This document shows, piece by piece, positions 27,147 to 35,144 of a DNA stretch of 36,448 nt. Below the pieces are notes generated by a model, which saw only the letters and a list, made by a program, of their open reading frames with translations, was not told the DNA's origin and did no database searches. Every line of letters starts with the position of its first letter. The stretch's first letter is position 1. Origin of the DNA: Pseudomonadota bacterium (GTDB taxonomy: Bacteria > Pseudomonadota > Alphaproteobacteria > JAGOMX01); the NCBI GenBank assembly GCA_039714795.1, contig JBDLIP010000005.1:1-36448 (forward strand), given 5' to 3'. A program made the translations under genes and the position numbers.

Positions 27147-28423
27147 AGATCTATCAAGCACTTGTTTGGCTTTTGCAGCCTTTGATTTTTTGGATAATAA
27201 AACGGCGAATATCCAATAGTAAGGAGGAACCACAGCGTATTCAAGAACGCTATGGAGAGGCTACCAAAAAACGTCCCCAAGGTCAGTTGATTTGGATTCA
27301 CGCTGCCAGTATTGGAGAATCGCGTTCAATCTTGATTCTTATCGAACGACTGTTGCGGTGCTATCCACACTGGCATATCCTGGTGACAACGCATACCATG
27401 ACATCAGCTAGGGTTATGGCCAAACATCTTCCACCACGCGCAATGCATCAGTACATTCCTTATGATCATCTTCAGTGGGTAACTCGTTTTATTGACTATT
27501 GGAATCCCAGTCTCGTGCTTTGGGTTGAATCTGAATTATGGCCGACGTTTCTAACGACACTGGGACAAAGAAAGATACCGGTGATTTTGGTTAATGGAAG
27601 ACTTTCCCAGCGTGCTTTTCAGCAATGGTCCAAACTAAAATCCCTAAGTAGTGTTGTCTTTAGCCAATTTACCTGCTGCTTAACTCAATCTAAAGAGGAT
27701 GCCCAGCGCTTTCAGAGTCTAGGGGCCAACAATGTCCATATAACTGGTAATTTGAAATTTGCTGCTCATCCCCTGGAAATTAATGATATGGAACTACAAA
27801 CTCTGAAGAATGCCACTAAAGATCGCCCCGTGTGGCTGGCTGCAAGTACCCACCCAGGGGAAGAGGAATTGGTGGCATGTGCCCACCGTCAGTTGAAAAA
27901 AAACCTGCCAAACGCTCTTTGTATTATTGTGCCGCGGCACCCTGCAAGGAGTGAAGCAATTCTTGAACTTCTTACGGACAAAGGTTTATACACCACTACG
28001 CGCTCTGAGCAAGAGCAGCTAGAGAAAATCACGGAGGTTTATCTTGCCGACACGTTAGGTGAGCTTGGGTTATTTTATAAGCTGGCACCCGTTGCCTTTA
28101 TTGGAGGTTCTCTCGTTCCTATAGGAGGACATAACCTGATTGAAGCGGCACAACTGAACTGCGCCATCATCCATGGTCCGCATATGCATAAGTCACTTCA
28201 GTTGGAGCAAGAATTTGCTGCAGCGAATGCGGCAATTACCGTGGAGTCTTGGCAGGGCTTGGCAGATAATGTTTCAGTCTTGCTAGCTAATTCAGACAAA
28301 CAAAAAAAGATGACCCAATCCGCAAAAGCCATTGTGAACCGGCATACCGGCGTGACCGATACGATTTTGCAGCATGTAGCTGAGATAATTCCGCAGGAGC
28401 CTCTAGATGCTCAAAGCGCCTAA
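27134..28423 (+). CDS. waaA: 3-deoxy-D-manno-octulosonic acid (Kdo) transferase
   Basis: Inner membrane-associated GT30 glycosyltransferase that adds Kdo to lipid A precursor from CMP-Kdo. The N-terminal segment (KIYQALVWLLQPLIFWII) is the membrane anchor. LIWIHAASIGE at residues 52-62 contains the catalytic Glu62, and WLAASTHPGEEE and FIGGSLVPIGGHNLIEAAQL are family hallmarks of the donor-binding domain. It has 429 residues. A perfect AGGAGG lies seven bases before the ATG at 27134. It overlaps DUF374 by 13 bases and lpxK by 17. It could be mono- or bifunctional; the sequence does not tell. Confidence 0.97.
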   Translation: MLFLKIYQALVWLLQPLIFWIIKRRISNSKEEPQRIQERYGEATKKRPQGQLIWIHAASIGESRSILILIERLLRCYPHWHILVTTHTMTSARVMAKHLPPRAMHQYIPYDHLQWVTRFIDYWNPSLVLWVESELWPTFLTTLGQRKIPVILVNGRLSQRAFQQWSKLKSLSSVVFSQFTCCLTQSKEDAQRFQSLGANNVHITGNLKFAAHPLEINDMELQTLKNATKDRPVWLAASTHPGEEELVACAHRQLKKNLPNALCIIVPRHPARSEAILELLTDKGLYTTTRSEQEQLEKITEVYLADTLGELGLFYKLAPVAFIGGSLVPIGGHNLIEAAQLNCAIIHGPHMHKSLQLEQEFAAANAAITVESWQGLADNVSVLLANSDKQKKMTQSAKAIVNRHTGVTDTILQHVAEIIPQEPLDAQSA

Positions 28424-29396
28424 ATTTTGGTATCAACCACCCAGTCTACTAAGTGCTATGTGCGCTCCGATTGCTGCAGGATATAATTTGGCACAGCGTA
28501 TGCGGCAAAAGGCTACCACTGCCTATAAAGCAAAAATTCCGGTAATATGTGTTGGCAACCTTACAGTGGGGGGAGCTGGCAAAACACCTACAGTTATGGC
28601 ACTGGTTCGCCTTTTACAGCAACAAAAATTGGAAGATATCCACATTCTGACTAGAGGGTATGGTGGATCACTTAAGGGTCCTATCCTGGTGGATTCCAAG
28701 CAACATACGTTTTGCGATGTGGGCGATGAGGCTTTGCTGCTTGCCCAGGTTGCTCCAACCTGGGTTGGTGGTAATAGAGTTGCAAGCGCAAAGGCAGCTG
28801 AGCAGGTAGGTGCTCAAATGATTATAATGGACGATGGCGGGCAAAATCCAACGCTGCACAAAGATTGTTGCTTTATGGTTGTTGATGGGCAAAAAGGACT
28901 TGGTAATGGTCGTATTCTTCCCGCTGGTCCGTTAAGGGAAAAATTACCGCATGGGCTTTCTAGAACTGATGCGGTGGTTTTAATTGGTAAAGATCAGCAC
29001 AACTTGTCCAAGACCTTGTCCAAGACAATGGGTAAGTCGTTTGTCAACGCGCACATTGTACCACTGGCTGAATCAACCCAAAGCATTAAGGGCAAGCAGT
29101 TGCTTGCTTTTGCTGGCATTGGCCTTCCTGATAAATTCTTTAGTGCACTTGAGCAATATGCAGGAGAGATTCTCGAAAAAGTTGCCTTTCCGGATCACTA
29201 CCCTTATCGCGTGCGTGATTTACAACCTTTGGTCCAAAGAACAAAAACACAAGACATTCAATTGGTAACCACCGAAAAAGATTTTATGCGGATCCCTGCG
29301 TCGTTGCAACCGTTGGTAACTCCTTTTAGAATTCGCCTGGAGTTTGAGAATCAGGATGCTGTCATTTGCCGTTTAAAACAATTGCTTGCCACATGA
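28407..29396 (+). CDS. lpxK: Tetraacyldisaccharide 4'-kinase LpxK
   Basis: Membrane-associated P-loop kinase phosphorylating the 4' position of the lipid A disaccharide. Its hallmarks are the Walker A variant GNLTVGGAGKTPT at residues 50-62, LTRGYGG, the segment VGDEALLLAQ, and DDGGQNPTL (a D-D-G-Q-N/H-type motif). The start MLKAPKFWYQPPSLLSAMCA is typical. It has 329 residues. It starts inside the waaA end, with GGAG upstream, and overlaps lpxL by 4 bases. A 12-base tandem duplication (29004-29027) repeats LSKT in-frame and appears tolerated. Confidence 0.96.
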   Translation: MLKAPKFWYQPPSLLSAMCAPIAAGYNLAQRMRQKATTAYKAKIPVICVGNLTVGGAGKTPTVMALVRLLQQQKLEDIHILTRGYGGSLKGPILVDSKQHTFCDVGDEALLLAQVAPTWVGGNRVASAKAAEQVGAQMIIMDDGGQNPTLHKDCCFMVVDGQKGLGNGRILPAGPLREKLPHGLSRTDAVVLIGKDQHNLSKTLSKTMGKSFVNAHIVPLAESTQSIKGKQLLAFAGIGLPDKFFSALEQYAGEILEKVAFPDHYPYRVRDLQPLVQRTKTQDIQLVTTEKDFMRIPASLQPLVTPFRIRLEFENQDAVICRLKQLLAT

Positions 29397-30292
29397 AAAA
29401 GCAAATAAATACCCTATTTAAAATATTTATTCGCCATCCCTTGGAGGCATTGGTAACAGTGCTTGCTTATCTGACATTTCGATGTTTGCCGATGTCGCAA
29501 GCCTCTGCATTGGGAGGATGGCTTGTTCGCAAAGTTGGTCCTTTTTCCAGCGCGCAACGCACAGCAGAGAAAAACCTAAAATGGGTTTTTCCCAACAAAA
29601 GCACGCAAGAGGTTAAATCTATAATTGAAAAAGTATGGGACAATTTTGGTCGCGTTATGGGGGAGTACCCCAATCTAGTTCCTATCAATGTTTATGAAGA
29701 TTCACGCTTTGAAATAATCGGGCAGGAATATATCGATCAACTTCGCGACGATGGCATGCCGGGTATTATCTTTGCAGCACACTTGGCCAGTTGGGAAGTG
29801 GCGATCATGGCGGCCAGTCAGCGAGGATTAAAAGTCACCCAACTTTATCGAGCCACCAACAATCCTTATGTCGATAAAATAGTGCGCATGGTGCAAAGGC
29901 AAATTGGACAAGAGGTGTTAACCAAGGGCCCAGGTGATGCTAGAAAAGTGCTCGCATCCTTAAGACGCGGTGATCATTTGTTTATTCTTGTGGACCAAAA
30001 AATGAATAGAGGCACATCAGTTCCTTTCTTTGGACGGCCTGCCATGACAGCTCCAGCTGCGGCTCGTATGGCGCTTAGGTTTCAATGCCCTCTTGTACCT
30101 GCAAGAGTCGAGCGTCTTGGCGGTGTGCGCTTTCGAATCACTTACTATCCGCCAATGCATCTCCCTAGCAGCAAAGACGATCCTGAGGCTGTTTATACCT
30201 TGTTGTGTCAAATGAATGAAATGCTTGAGGGATGGATTAAAGAACGGCCAGATCAATGGCTCTGGTTGCATAATCGTTGGCCGAAAGACTAG
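29393..30292 (+). CDS. lpxL: Lipid A biosynthesis acyltransferase (LpxL/HtrB family)
   Basis: Late acyltransferase adding a secondary acyl chain to Kdo2-lipid IVA. The catalytic H-x4-E is His130 and Glu135 in FAAHLASWEVA. LVDQKMNRGTSVPFFGRPA is the conserved substrate region, and an N-terminal membrane segment precedes it. The ATG at 29393 is preferred because it forms an ATGA overlap with the lpxK stop; a TTG-initiated frame from 29366 translates the lpxK end. It has 299 residues. The LpxL versus LpxM choice cannot be resolved by eye. A 119-bp repeat begins 32 bases after its stop. Confidence 0.93.
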   Translation: MKKQINTLFKIFIRHPLEALVTVLAYLTFRCLPMSQASALGGWLVRKVGPFSSAQRTAEKNLKWVFPNKSTQEVKSIIEKVWDNFGRVMGEYPNLVPINVYEDSRFEIIGQEYIDQLRDDGMPGIIFAAHLASWEVAIMAASQRGLKVTQLYRATNNPYVDKIVRMVQRQIGQEVLTKGPGDARKVLASLRRGDHLFILVDQKMNRGTSVPFFGRPAMTAPAAARMALRFQCPLVPARVERLGGVRFRITYYPPMHLPSSKDDPEAVYTLLCQMNEMLEGWIKERPDQWLWLHNRWPKD

Positions 30293-30323
30293 GTAGTTGT
30301 CTAGCATTTGTTGTAAAAATAGC

Positions 30324-30442
30324 TATACTGAAGTGAAACCAAAACCTCTGTTTCCTAATACGCTCGAAGTGCTCATTTACAATTGTAAACTGCGCGCTTC
30401 TCGCTATCATTAAACTAGAGGTTTTGATTTCACGAGAGTATA
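30324..30442 (+). repeat. 119-bp palindromic TA-bounded repeat, copy 3
   Basis: Third copy, in the same orientation as copy 1. Its final 60 bases are identical to the corresponding halves of copies 1 and 2. It lies between lpxL and the AmpG-like gene. The right-end TATA plus flanking bases forms TATAAT (30441-30446), a perfect -10 hexamer for the AmpG-like gene, though a matching -35 is weak. Insertion at TA dinucleotides is the simplest explanation for the shared TATA ends. Confidence 0.85.
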
Positions 30443-30477
30443 TAATCATTAGTGTATCAGTTACGGTGACCCATAGA

Positions 30478-31773
30478 GTGCAAACCTTATTAAATTCCAG
30501 CAGAATTTACCTTGAACGCCGGGTGTTTGGTGTTTTATTGCTTGGGTTTTCCAGTGGTCTTCCGTTTTTGTTGACACTAGGAACACTGCAAGCTTGGCTG
30601 GAAAGAGTTGGTATCTCAAAAACCACCATTGGTTTGTTCGCGCTTGCAACAGCCCCTTATGCCCTCAAATTTTTGTGGGCGCCTTTAACAGATCACCTAC
30701 CTATTCCCTATTTATCAAGCAAGCTGGGCTTAAAACGCAGTTGGCTCTTGTTGAGTCAGTTAACGCTTGCCCTTGCTTTGATGGGTCTTGGCACAACAGA
30801 CCCAGCTCAAAATATTGCCCATACGGCTTTTGCTACCTTTCTTGTTTGTCTGTGTGCGTCATTTCAAGATAATGCGATGGAGGCATACCGTATTGAAACC
30901 CTGAACGAAAAAGAAATGGGGCCTGGTGCAGGAGCATCCGTGCTCGGATTTCGCATTGGTATGTTGGTTTCAGGAGGGGGTGCGCTTTATTTGGCCGCAT
31001 ATTGTCCTTGGAAGGTTGTGTACGCGTTAATGGCTACATGTGTCAGCATTGGGATGGTTGCGACCCTGCTGATTCCAAATTCAGACCGAGAACGAACAAT
31101 AGCGTGCCAGCGGAAAAAGCCGCACCAAGCAATGTGGCCTGCCATTACATCTTTTTTACAAAACCAGGATTGGAAAATAATTTTGTTATTCATCCTTTGT
31201 TATAAGGTAGGCGATACCGGCTTGAACATGATGAGCATTCCCTTCTTACTTGAAATGGGATTTTCTAAACTAGAGATTGCCTCAATTGCCAAGACATTCG
31301 GTTTTTTTGCCATGGTTGCAGGCGGTTTTATCGGTGGGTTGCTGCTGCTGCATCTATCGCTTTTAAAAAATCTCGCCCTGGGTATTTCCTTATTAATGAC
31401 TTCTTCTGTGATGTTTATGATCCAGGCTGTTCTAGGACATGACACGACTTTTTTGATGTTAACGATGGGAGTTGAAAATCTTGCCTGTGGCATGAGTGCA
31501 GCTGCTCTGATTGCCTATTTATCGAAGTGTTGTCATGTCCCATATACAGCAACCCATTATGCCTTGTTTTCCTCCTTCAGCTCCGTGGTGCGTATAGGGC
31601 TTTCTGTAGGAGCAGGGTGGCTAGCTGATCAAGTTTCATGGATGACTTTTTATGGGATCATTGCAGTGGGTTGCTTGCCTGCTTTGATGTTATTGAGTCG
31701 ATTTTCCTTGCATTTTTATGAACCTAAGCGCAGTTCTCTTGCGTATGAGCAGAAAATTGTGCAAACCAGTTAA
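30478..31773 (+). CDS. ampG: AmpG-family MFS transporter (muropeptide permease-like)
   Basis: Inner membrane major-facilitator protein of the AmpG family, which imports anhydromuropeptides for cell wall recycling; some members in intracellular bacteria may have other substrates. About 12 hydrophobic segments are visible. RVFGVLLLGFSSGLPFLLTL, LQAWLERVGIS and GAGASVLGFRIGMLVSGGGA are family hallmarks. The start is uncertain: an upstream TTG at 30424 lies inside the 119-bp repeat, whereas GTG at 30478 (preceded by GGTGA) gives a typical N-terminus and about 431 residues. A decayed copy of its last codons lies downstream of cfa. Confidence 0.82.
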   Translation: MQTLLNSSRIYLERRVFGVLLLGFSSGLPFLLTLGTLQAWLERVGISKTTIGLFALATAPYALKFLWAPLTDHLPIPYLSSKLGLKRSWLLLSQLTLALALMGLGTTDPAQNIAHTAFATFLVCLCASFQDNAMEAYRIETLNEKEMGPGAGASVLGFRIGMLVSGGGALYLAAYCPWKVVYALMATCVSIGMVATLLIPNSDRERTIACQRKKPHQAMWPAITSFLQNQDWKIILLFILCYKVGDTGLNMMSIPFLLEMGFSKLEIASIAKTFGFFAMVAGGFIGGLLLLHLSLLKNLALGISLLMTSSVMFMIQAVLGHDTTFLMLTMGVENLACGMSAAALIAYLSKCCHVPYTATHYALFSSFSSVVRIGLSVGAGWLADQVSWMTFYGIIAVGCLPALMLLSRFSLHFYEPKRSSLAYEQKIVQTS

Positions 31774-31800
31774 TATCTACATGAAGGAGTGAGAGTCAAT

Positions 31801-33123
31801 ATGACTGCTATTCTATCCGATAAACGCTTGTCATCAGGTATACAAAGATGTTTTGAGCACTTATCCGAAACCTTACAAATTCCTATAAATGTCTCATTAT
31901 GGGGAACACCAACGATTCATCTTAGAGGCGCCTCTGCATCAGATTTGTCGATTACAATTAACGACAAGGGCGTTGTTGCGTCTCTCTTGAAAGGCCCATC
32001 TTTGGAAAACCTGCTGCGCCATTATGCTGCGGGAAACATTGTTCTTGAAGGCTCGAAAGACCTCATTACTCTTGGTGAAACTCTTCGAGAGCAGATTAAG
32101 AAAAAAGATCTAAAACGCTTAAAAAAATCTCTTTTTCTAAAAAATTTGTGGCCGTTCCTTTTTGTAAAATCTACCAAATCCTCTTTGAGGCATGAATATA
32201 CCGAAGATGAAACCGGATTTAATCAGAAAAAACGCGTCAATAAAGACTTTATTCAGTTCCACTATGATGTGAGTAATGAATTTTATCAGCTCTTTTTGGA
32301 CCCTGAAATGCAATATTCTTGTGGGAATTTCAAAAACTGGGATGAATCCCTAGAGCAAGCTCAGCAGAACAAGCTGGAGATGATTTGCCGTAAACTGCGA
32401 TTGAAAGACGGGGAGCGCTTTTTGGACATTGGCTGTGGATGGGGAGGTCTTGTATGCTATGCAGCTCAGCGCTATGGAGTTAAAGCCCATGGTGTTACCC
32501 TTTCCCAAGCTCAGTATGATTTTGCTCAAGAAAAAGTGAAAAGGCTGGGGTTGGAGGACAAAGTGACTCTTGAGATTCGAGATTATATAACCTTGGAGGG
32601 AACATACGACAAAATAGCCAGTATCGGCATGTTTGAGCATATTGGAGTCGACAATTTTCCTAATTATTTTAAGAAAGTCAGATCCCTCTTGCGAGATAAT
32701 GGGCTATTTTTAAATCATGCTATTGCACGCCGAACAAAAGTGAACAAGAAAAAATCGCGCCGGATTACCCCTGAAAAACATTTGATATTGAAATATATTT
32801 TCCCCGGCTCTGAACTGGCTCCTATTGGAGATTCTGTAGATTCAATGGAAGCCTATGGGTTTGAGATTCATGATGTGGAAGGATGGCGCGAACACTATGC
32901 GCTTACCTGTAAACACTGGTGCCAGCGTCTATCTAAGAATAAGGACAAAGCTATAAAATTGATTGGCAAAGAGCGGTATTTGATGTGGGTGACATATCTT
33001 GCCGGCGTATCTTTTGGATTTCACAGTGGGACGATTTTAATTTATCAAACTTTGGGCTCAAAAAGGGCCAAGGCAAAGGGACTTTCAGAACTTCCGCCAA
33101 CCCGGCAAGATCTTTATGGATGA
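31801..33123 (+). CDS. cfa: Cyclopropane-fatty-acyl-phospholipid synthase
   Basis: SAM-dependent enzyme that converts unsaturated acyl chains of membrane phospholipids to cyclopropanes. The N-terminal lipid-binding region is followed by the CFA signature FIQFHYDVSNEFYQLFLDPE at residues 150-169. The SAM-binding motif FLDIGCGWGGL is at 207-217, and IASIGMFEHIGVDNFPNYF follows. It has 440 residues. ATG at 31801 is preferred; a GTG at 31789 overlaps the Shine-Dalgarno AAGGAG (31784-31789). It lies 27 bases after the AmpG-like gene and is probably co-transcribed. Confidence 0.95.
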   Translation: MTAILSDKRLSSGIQRCFEHLSETLQIPINVSLWGTPTIHLRGASASDLSITINDKGVVASLLKGPSLENLLRHYAAGNIVLEGSKDLITLGETLREQIKKKDLKRLKKSLFLKNLWPFLFVKSTKSSLRHEYTEDETGFNQKKRVNKDFIQFHYDVSNEFYQLFLDPEMQYSCGNFKNWDESLEQAQQNKLEMICRKLRLKDGERFLDIGCGWGGLVCYAAQRYGVKAHGVTLSQAQYDFAQEKVKRLGLEDKVTLEIRDYITLEGTYDKIASIGMFEHIGVDNFPNYFKKVRSLLRDNGLFLNHAIARRTKVNKKKSRRITPEKHLILKYIFPGSELAPIGDSVDSMEAYGFEIHDVEGWREHYALTCKHWCQRLSKNKDKAIKLIGKERYLMWVTYLAGVSFGFHSGTILIYQTLGSKRAKAKGLSELPPTRQDLYG

Positions 33124-33142
33124 TTTTGATTGCGTACTCATT

Positions 33143-33202
33143 TTTTAAGAGCAAATGCGAGTTTCTCTTGCTTATGAGCCAAAAATTGTTCAAACTAACT
33201 AA
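33143..33202 (+). pseudogene. Remnant of the 3' end of an AmpG-like gene
   Basis: The bases 33157-33202 translate to SLAYEPKIVQTN then a stop, almost the same as the end of the AmpG-like gene (SLAYEQKIVQTS then a stop, 31730-31773). Similarity at DNA level extends upstream, with an internal stop at 33146-33148. This looks like the tail of a second permease copy left by tandem duplication and deletion around cfa. Confidence 0.7.
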
Positions 33203-33216
33203 TGTCAAACGATTGT

Positions 33217-33293
33217 CGGGGTGTAGCGCAGCCTGGTAGCGCGCCTGCTTTGGGAGCAGGATGTCGGGAGTTCAAATCTCTCCACCCCGACCA
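33217..33293 (+). tRNA. tRNA-Pro (TGG anticodon)
   Basis: A complete cloverleaf: the acceptor stem CGGGGTG pairs with CACCCCG (33283-33289), the D arm carries AGCGCAGCCTGGTAGCGC, and the anticodon stem CCTGC/GCAGG encloses the loop TTTGGGA with anticodon TGG. The T arm carries GTTCAAATC. The CCA end (33291-33293) is encoded. It reads proline codons CCN. Confidence 0.96.
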
Positions 33294-33303
33294 TTAAAGC
33301 TCA

Positions 33304-33576
33304 TTATACCCATGCTGAATCAAGATGTTGACCTAAGTAAGGTGCCAGGCATAAAGGTATGTGTTCGTTTGATTTTTGTATCCGTCGGGTAAAACGCCTG
33401 GATAATCTATTTGCGAGGCCCTCTACCTCGAAACTGTTTACGGGATGGGGATCTGTAAGCTCAAAAGCTTTAGTGCCTATGGAGTAGGGTCCGGTTGGTT
33501 TAGGAAGCAAAAAGGCTTTGCAAACAGCAGGATGCACATGAAAAATGCAAAAGAGTAGTGCAAAAAATCTAATCAA
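33304..33576 (-). pseudogene. Truncated, frameshifted PAF-acetylhydrolase-like fragment
   Basis: A 90-codon frame starts at a TTG (33576) overlapping the end of the histidine phosphatase gene. It begins with a plausible signal peptide (FFALLFCIFHVHPAVC) and then LLPKPTGPYSIGTKAFELTD, which resembles the start of secreted platelet-activating-factor acetylhydrolase-type alpha/beta hydrolases. Around codon 60 an alternative frame reads FYPTDTKIKRTHTFMPG, in which FYPTD resembles the expected WYPTD strand, so a frameshift is likely. The catalytic nucleophile region is missing. It ends near the tRNA-Pro gene. Family assignment is tentative. Confidence 0.45.
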
Positions 33577-34195
33577 TATCTTGCCTATTTAAACTAACGA
33601 TTCTCCATAAGTTGCCGCTTGCAGGTGGCTCACACAGTACAAGCTCACAGTTACCAATGAACATAGGCGTTTGGTATCCCATTGGTTTGGTTAAAGTTGC
33701 AAAGGCACCGCCATGGGAAACAATAAGGGGAATGCCAGAAAGAGATTCGCGCACACACTCATTGACAGCATTAATGACGCGGCTTGCAAAATCTTGGTAA
33801 GGTTCAGCTTCTGTATGAGTTTTTCCTGCCATCCACTGTTGCACTATTTGCCTAGACTGAGCGGTGATATCTGTTCCTTCAAGAATACCAAAGCAGCTCT
33901 CCCGCAGATTTTTCTTGATTGAATGCTGCACGCTCAACTCTTCATTGATCACCTCGGCCGTTCTCTTAGCCCGGAGCAGATGGCTCGAGAAAATATGCGA
34001 TATGGGTGTACCTCCCAGAAACGATTTGACCGCATGGACTTGATTAAGTCCCGCTTCATTCAAAGGAATATCACGACTGCCTTGATACCTGGCGCTTTTA
34101 TTCCATTCGGTTTCGCCGTGCCGCAGGAAATAGAAGGGCAAAGGTGTTAGTTTGGGAGTTTCGCCATGTGTTAAACTTGTCTTTTTCACCACCAC
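33569..34195 (-). CDS. Histidine phosphatase family protein
   Basis: Phosphoglycerate-mutase-like phosphatase with a phosphohistidine intermediate. The catalytic motif FLRHGETEWN is at residues 23-32 (His26). GSRDIPLNEAGLNQ and FSSHLLRAKRTAEVI are typical, and the second catalytic histidine lies in IVSHGGAFATL. It has 208 residues. The substrate is unknown; related small phosphatases act on phosphosugars or nucleotides. It is divergent from the CYTH gene, with 47 bases between them. Confidence 0.9.
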   Translation of the reverse strand: MVVKKTSLTHGETPKLTPLPFYFLRHGETEWNKSARYQGSRDIPLNEAGLNQVHAVKSFLGGTPISHIFSSHLLRAKRTAEVINEELSVQHSIKKNLRESCFGILEGTDITAQSRQIVQQWMAGKTHTEAEPYQDFASRVINAVNECVRESLSGIPLIVSHGGAFATLTKPMGYQTPMFIGNCELVLCEPPASGNLWRIVSLNRQDID

Positions 34196-34242
34196 GTGCT
34201 ACCTTTTTCTCATATTTGACTACATGACATGAGTATACCCCT

Positions 34243-34911
34243 TTGTCAGCTCATCTTGAAATTGAAAAGAAATACCAAATCGTAGAAACAGACCTTGGAC
34301 CTCTGCTTGCTCAATTCGAATACGTCAGTGAAAAGCGCATCATAGATGAGTACTTCGACACTGTTGATGGCAAGTTTTACCAAGAGGGTATTTTCATTCG
34401 CATCCGCAATCAAAAAACACTGGATGTTAAATTCAACCCCGATCACTTGGGGCAAAGAGGCGTCCACGAGCATGTCTTTTGTGCTGAATATAGCTTTCAA
34501 GAACCATTTGCCAATCAAGACTTCAAAACGTTTGAAGCTTTGGGACAACTTATTGGGACTCAGCAACCTTTTAGCTCCAGCTTTTCTTCATTTCTCAAAT
34601 CAAACCAACTGGTTATACTCTTGCTGATCGACAAAATTCGTAAAACCTATAAACAAGGACACTTTGCCTTAGTTATCGATGCAATTGCGGGCTTGGGCAC
34701 GATTCTTGAGATAGAATATACGGGAAAGAATACGAATCCAGATGTTGAGCAGATTGTATCGGAAATCGATGAACTAATGCAGGAAGTGCCAACAGTTCCC
34801 TTAGCCACTGGAAGTTTCGAAATGCTTTTAAAAAAGCAAAATTTTGAGTTGTACAGAAAAGGTAAGTATCTGTTGGAAGAGGACAGAGAATTGGATAAGA
34901 CTGCTGCATGA
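34243..34911 (+). CDS. CYTH domain protein
   Basis: Member of the CYTH superfamily (class IV adenylate cyclase / thiamine triphosphatase fold), which binds triphosphates in a beta tunnel. The hallmark E-x-E-x-K is Glu6, Glu8 and Lys10 (LEIEKKY), followed by RIIDEYFDT, IRIRNQKTLDVKF and LEIEYTGK, charged residues expected in the tunnel. It has 222 residues. The start is TTG at 34243; there is no ATG in frame after the stop at 34225-34227. The substrate cannot be predicted. Its stop overlaps the next small frame by 4 bases. Confidence 0.82.
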   Translation: MSAHLEIEKKYQIVETDLGPLLAQFEYVSEKRIIDEYFDTVDGKFYQEGIFIRIRNQKTLDVKFNPDHLGQRGVHEHVFCAEYSFQEPFANQDFKTFEALGQLIGTQQPFSSSFSSFLKSNQLVILLLIDKIRKTYKQGHFALVIDAIAGLGTILEIEYTGKNTNPDVEQIVSEIDELMQEVPTVPLATGSFEMLLKKQNFELYRKGKYLLEEDRELDKTAA

Positions 34912-35144
34912 AAAAATTCCTTGCTCTCTCGTTTCTGCTTGTTGTTGCTCTTATTACCTCTGGCCACGCCGAAAGCAAGCAAGCAACGTGCTTTGCCGAT
35001 ATTGCTCAAGATTTTGCCAATGCTGACCAAGACACACTAGTCATTTTCAATTTTTTTGATGAAGAATCACGGAGCACTTGTTTGGCTTTAAGGCTGCTTT
35101 GCCAAGTCAATCTCTATCGGTTGTTCGGGGTAATTGCCTGCTAA
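34908..35144 (+). pseudogene. Truncated exported protein, possibly DUF2608-like (HAD-related)
   Basis: A 78-codon frame with a clear signal peptide (MKKFLALSFLLVVALITSGHA), then DIAQDFANADQDTLVIFNFF. The last part resembles the first catalytic strand of DUF2608/HAD-type proteins (expected DTLVIFDFDE), but the key aspartates are missing or shifted near a run of seven T residues. After about residue 55 the frame reads antisense to the NUDIX gene and loses family features, so it is probably an N-terminal remnant. It overlaps the CYTH stop by 4 bases. Confidence 0.42.

Noticed and set aside
1529-30442. The three dispersed repeats as a possible CRISPR or REP-cluster
   Set aside because: Copies are 14-15 kb apart, in both orientations, far longer than CRISPR repeats, with no spacers or cas genes.
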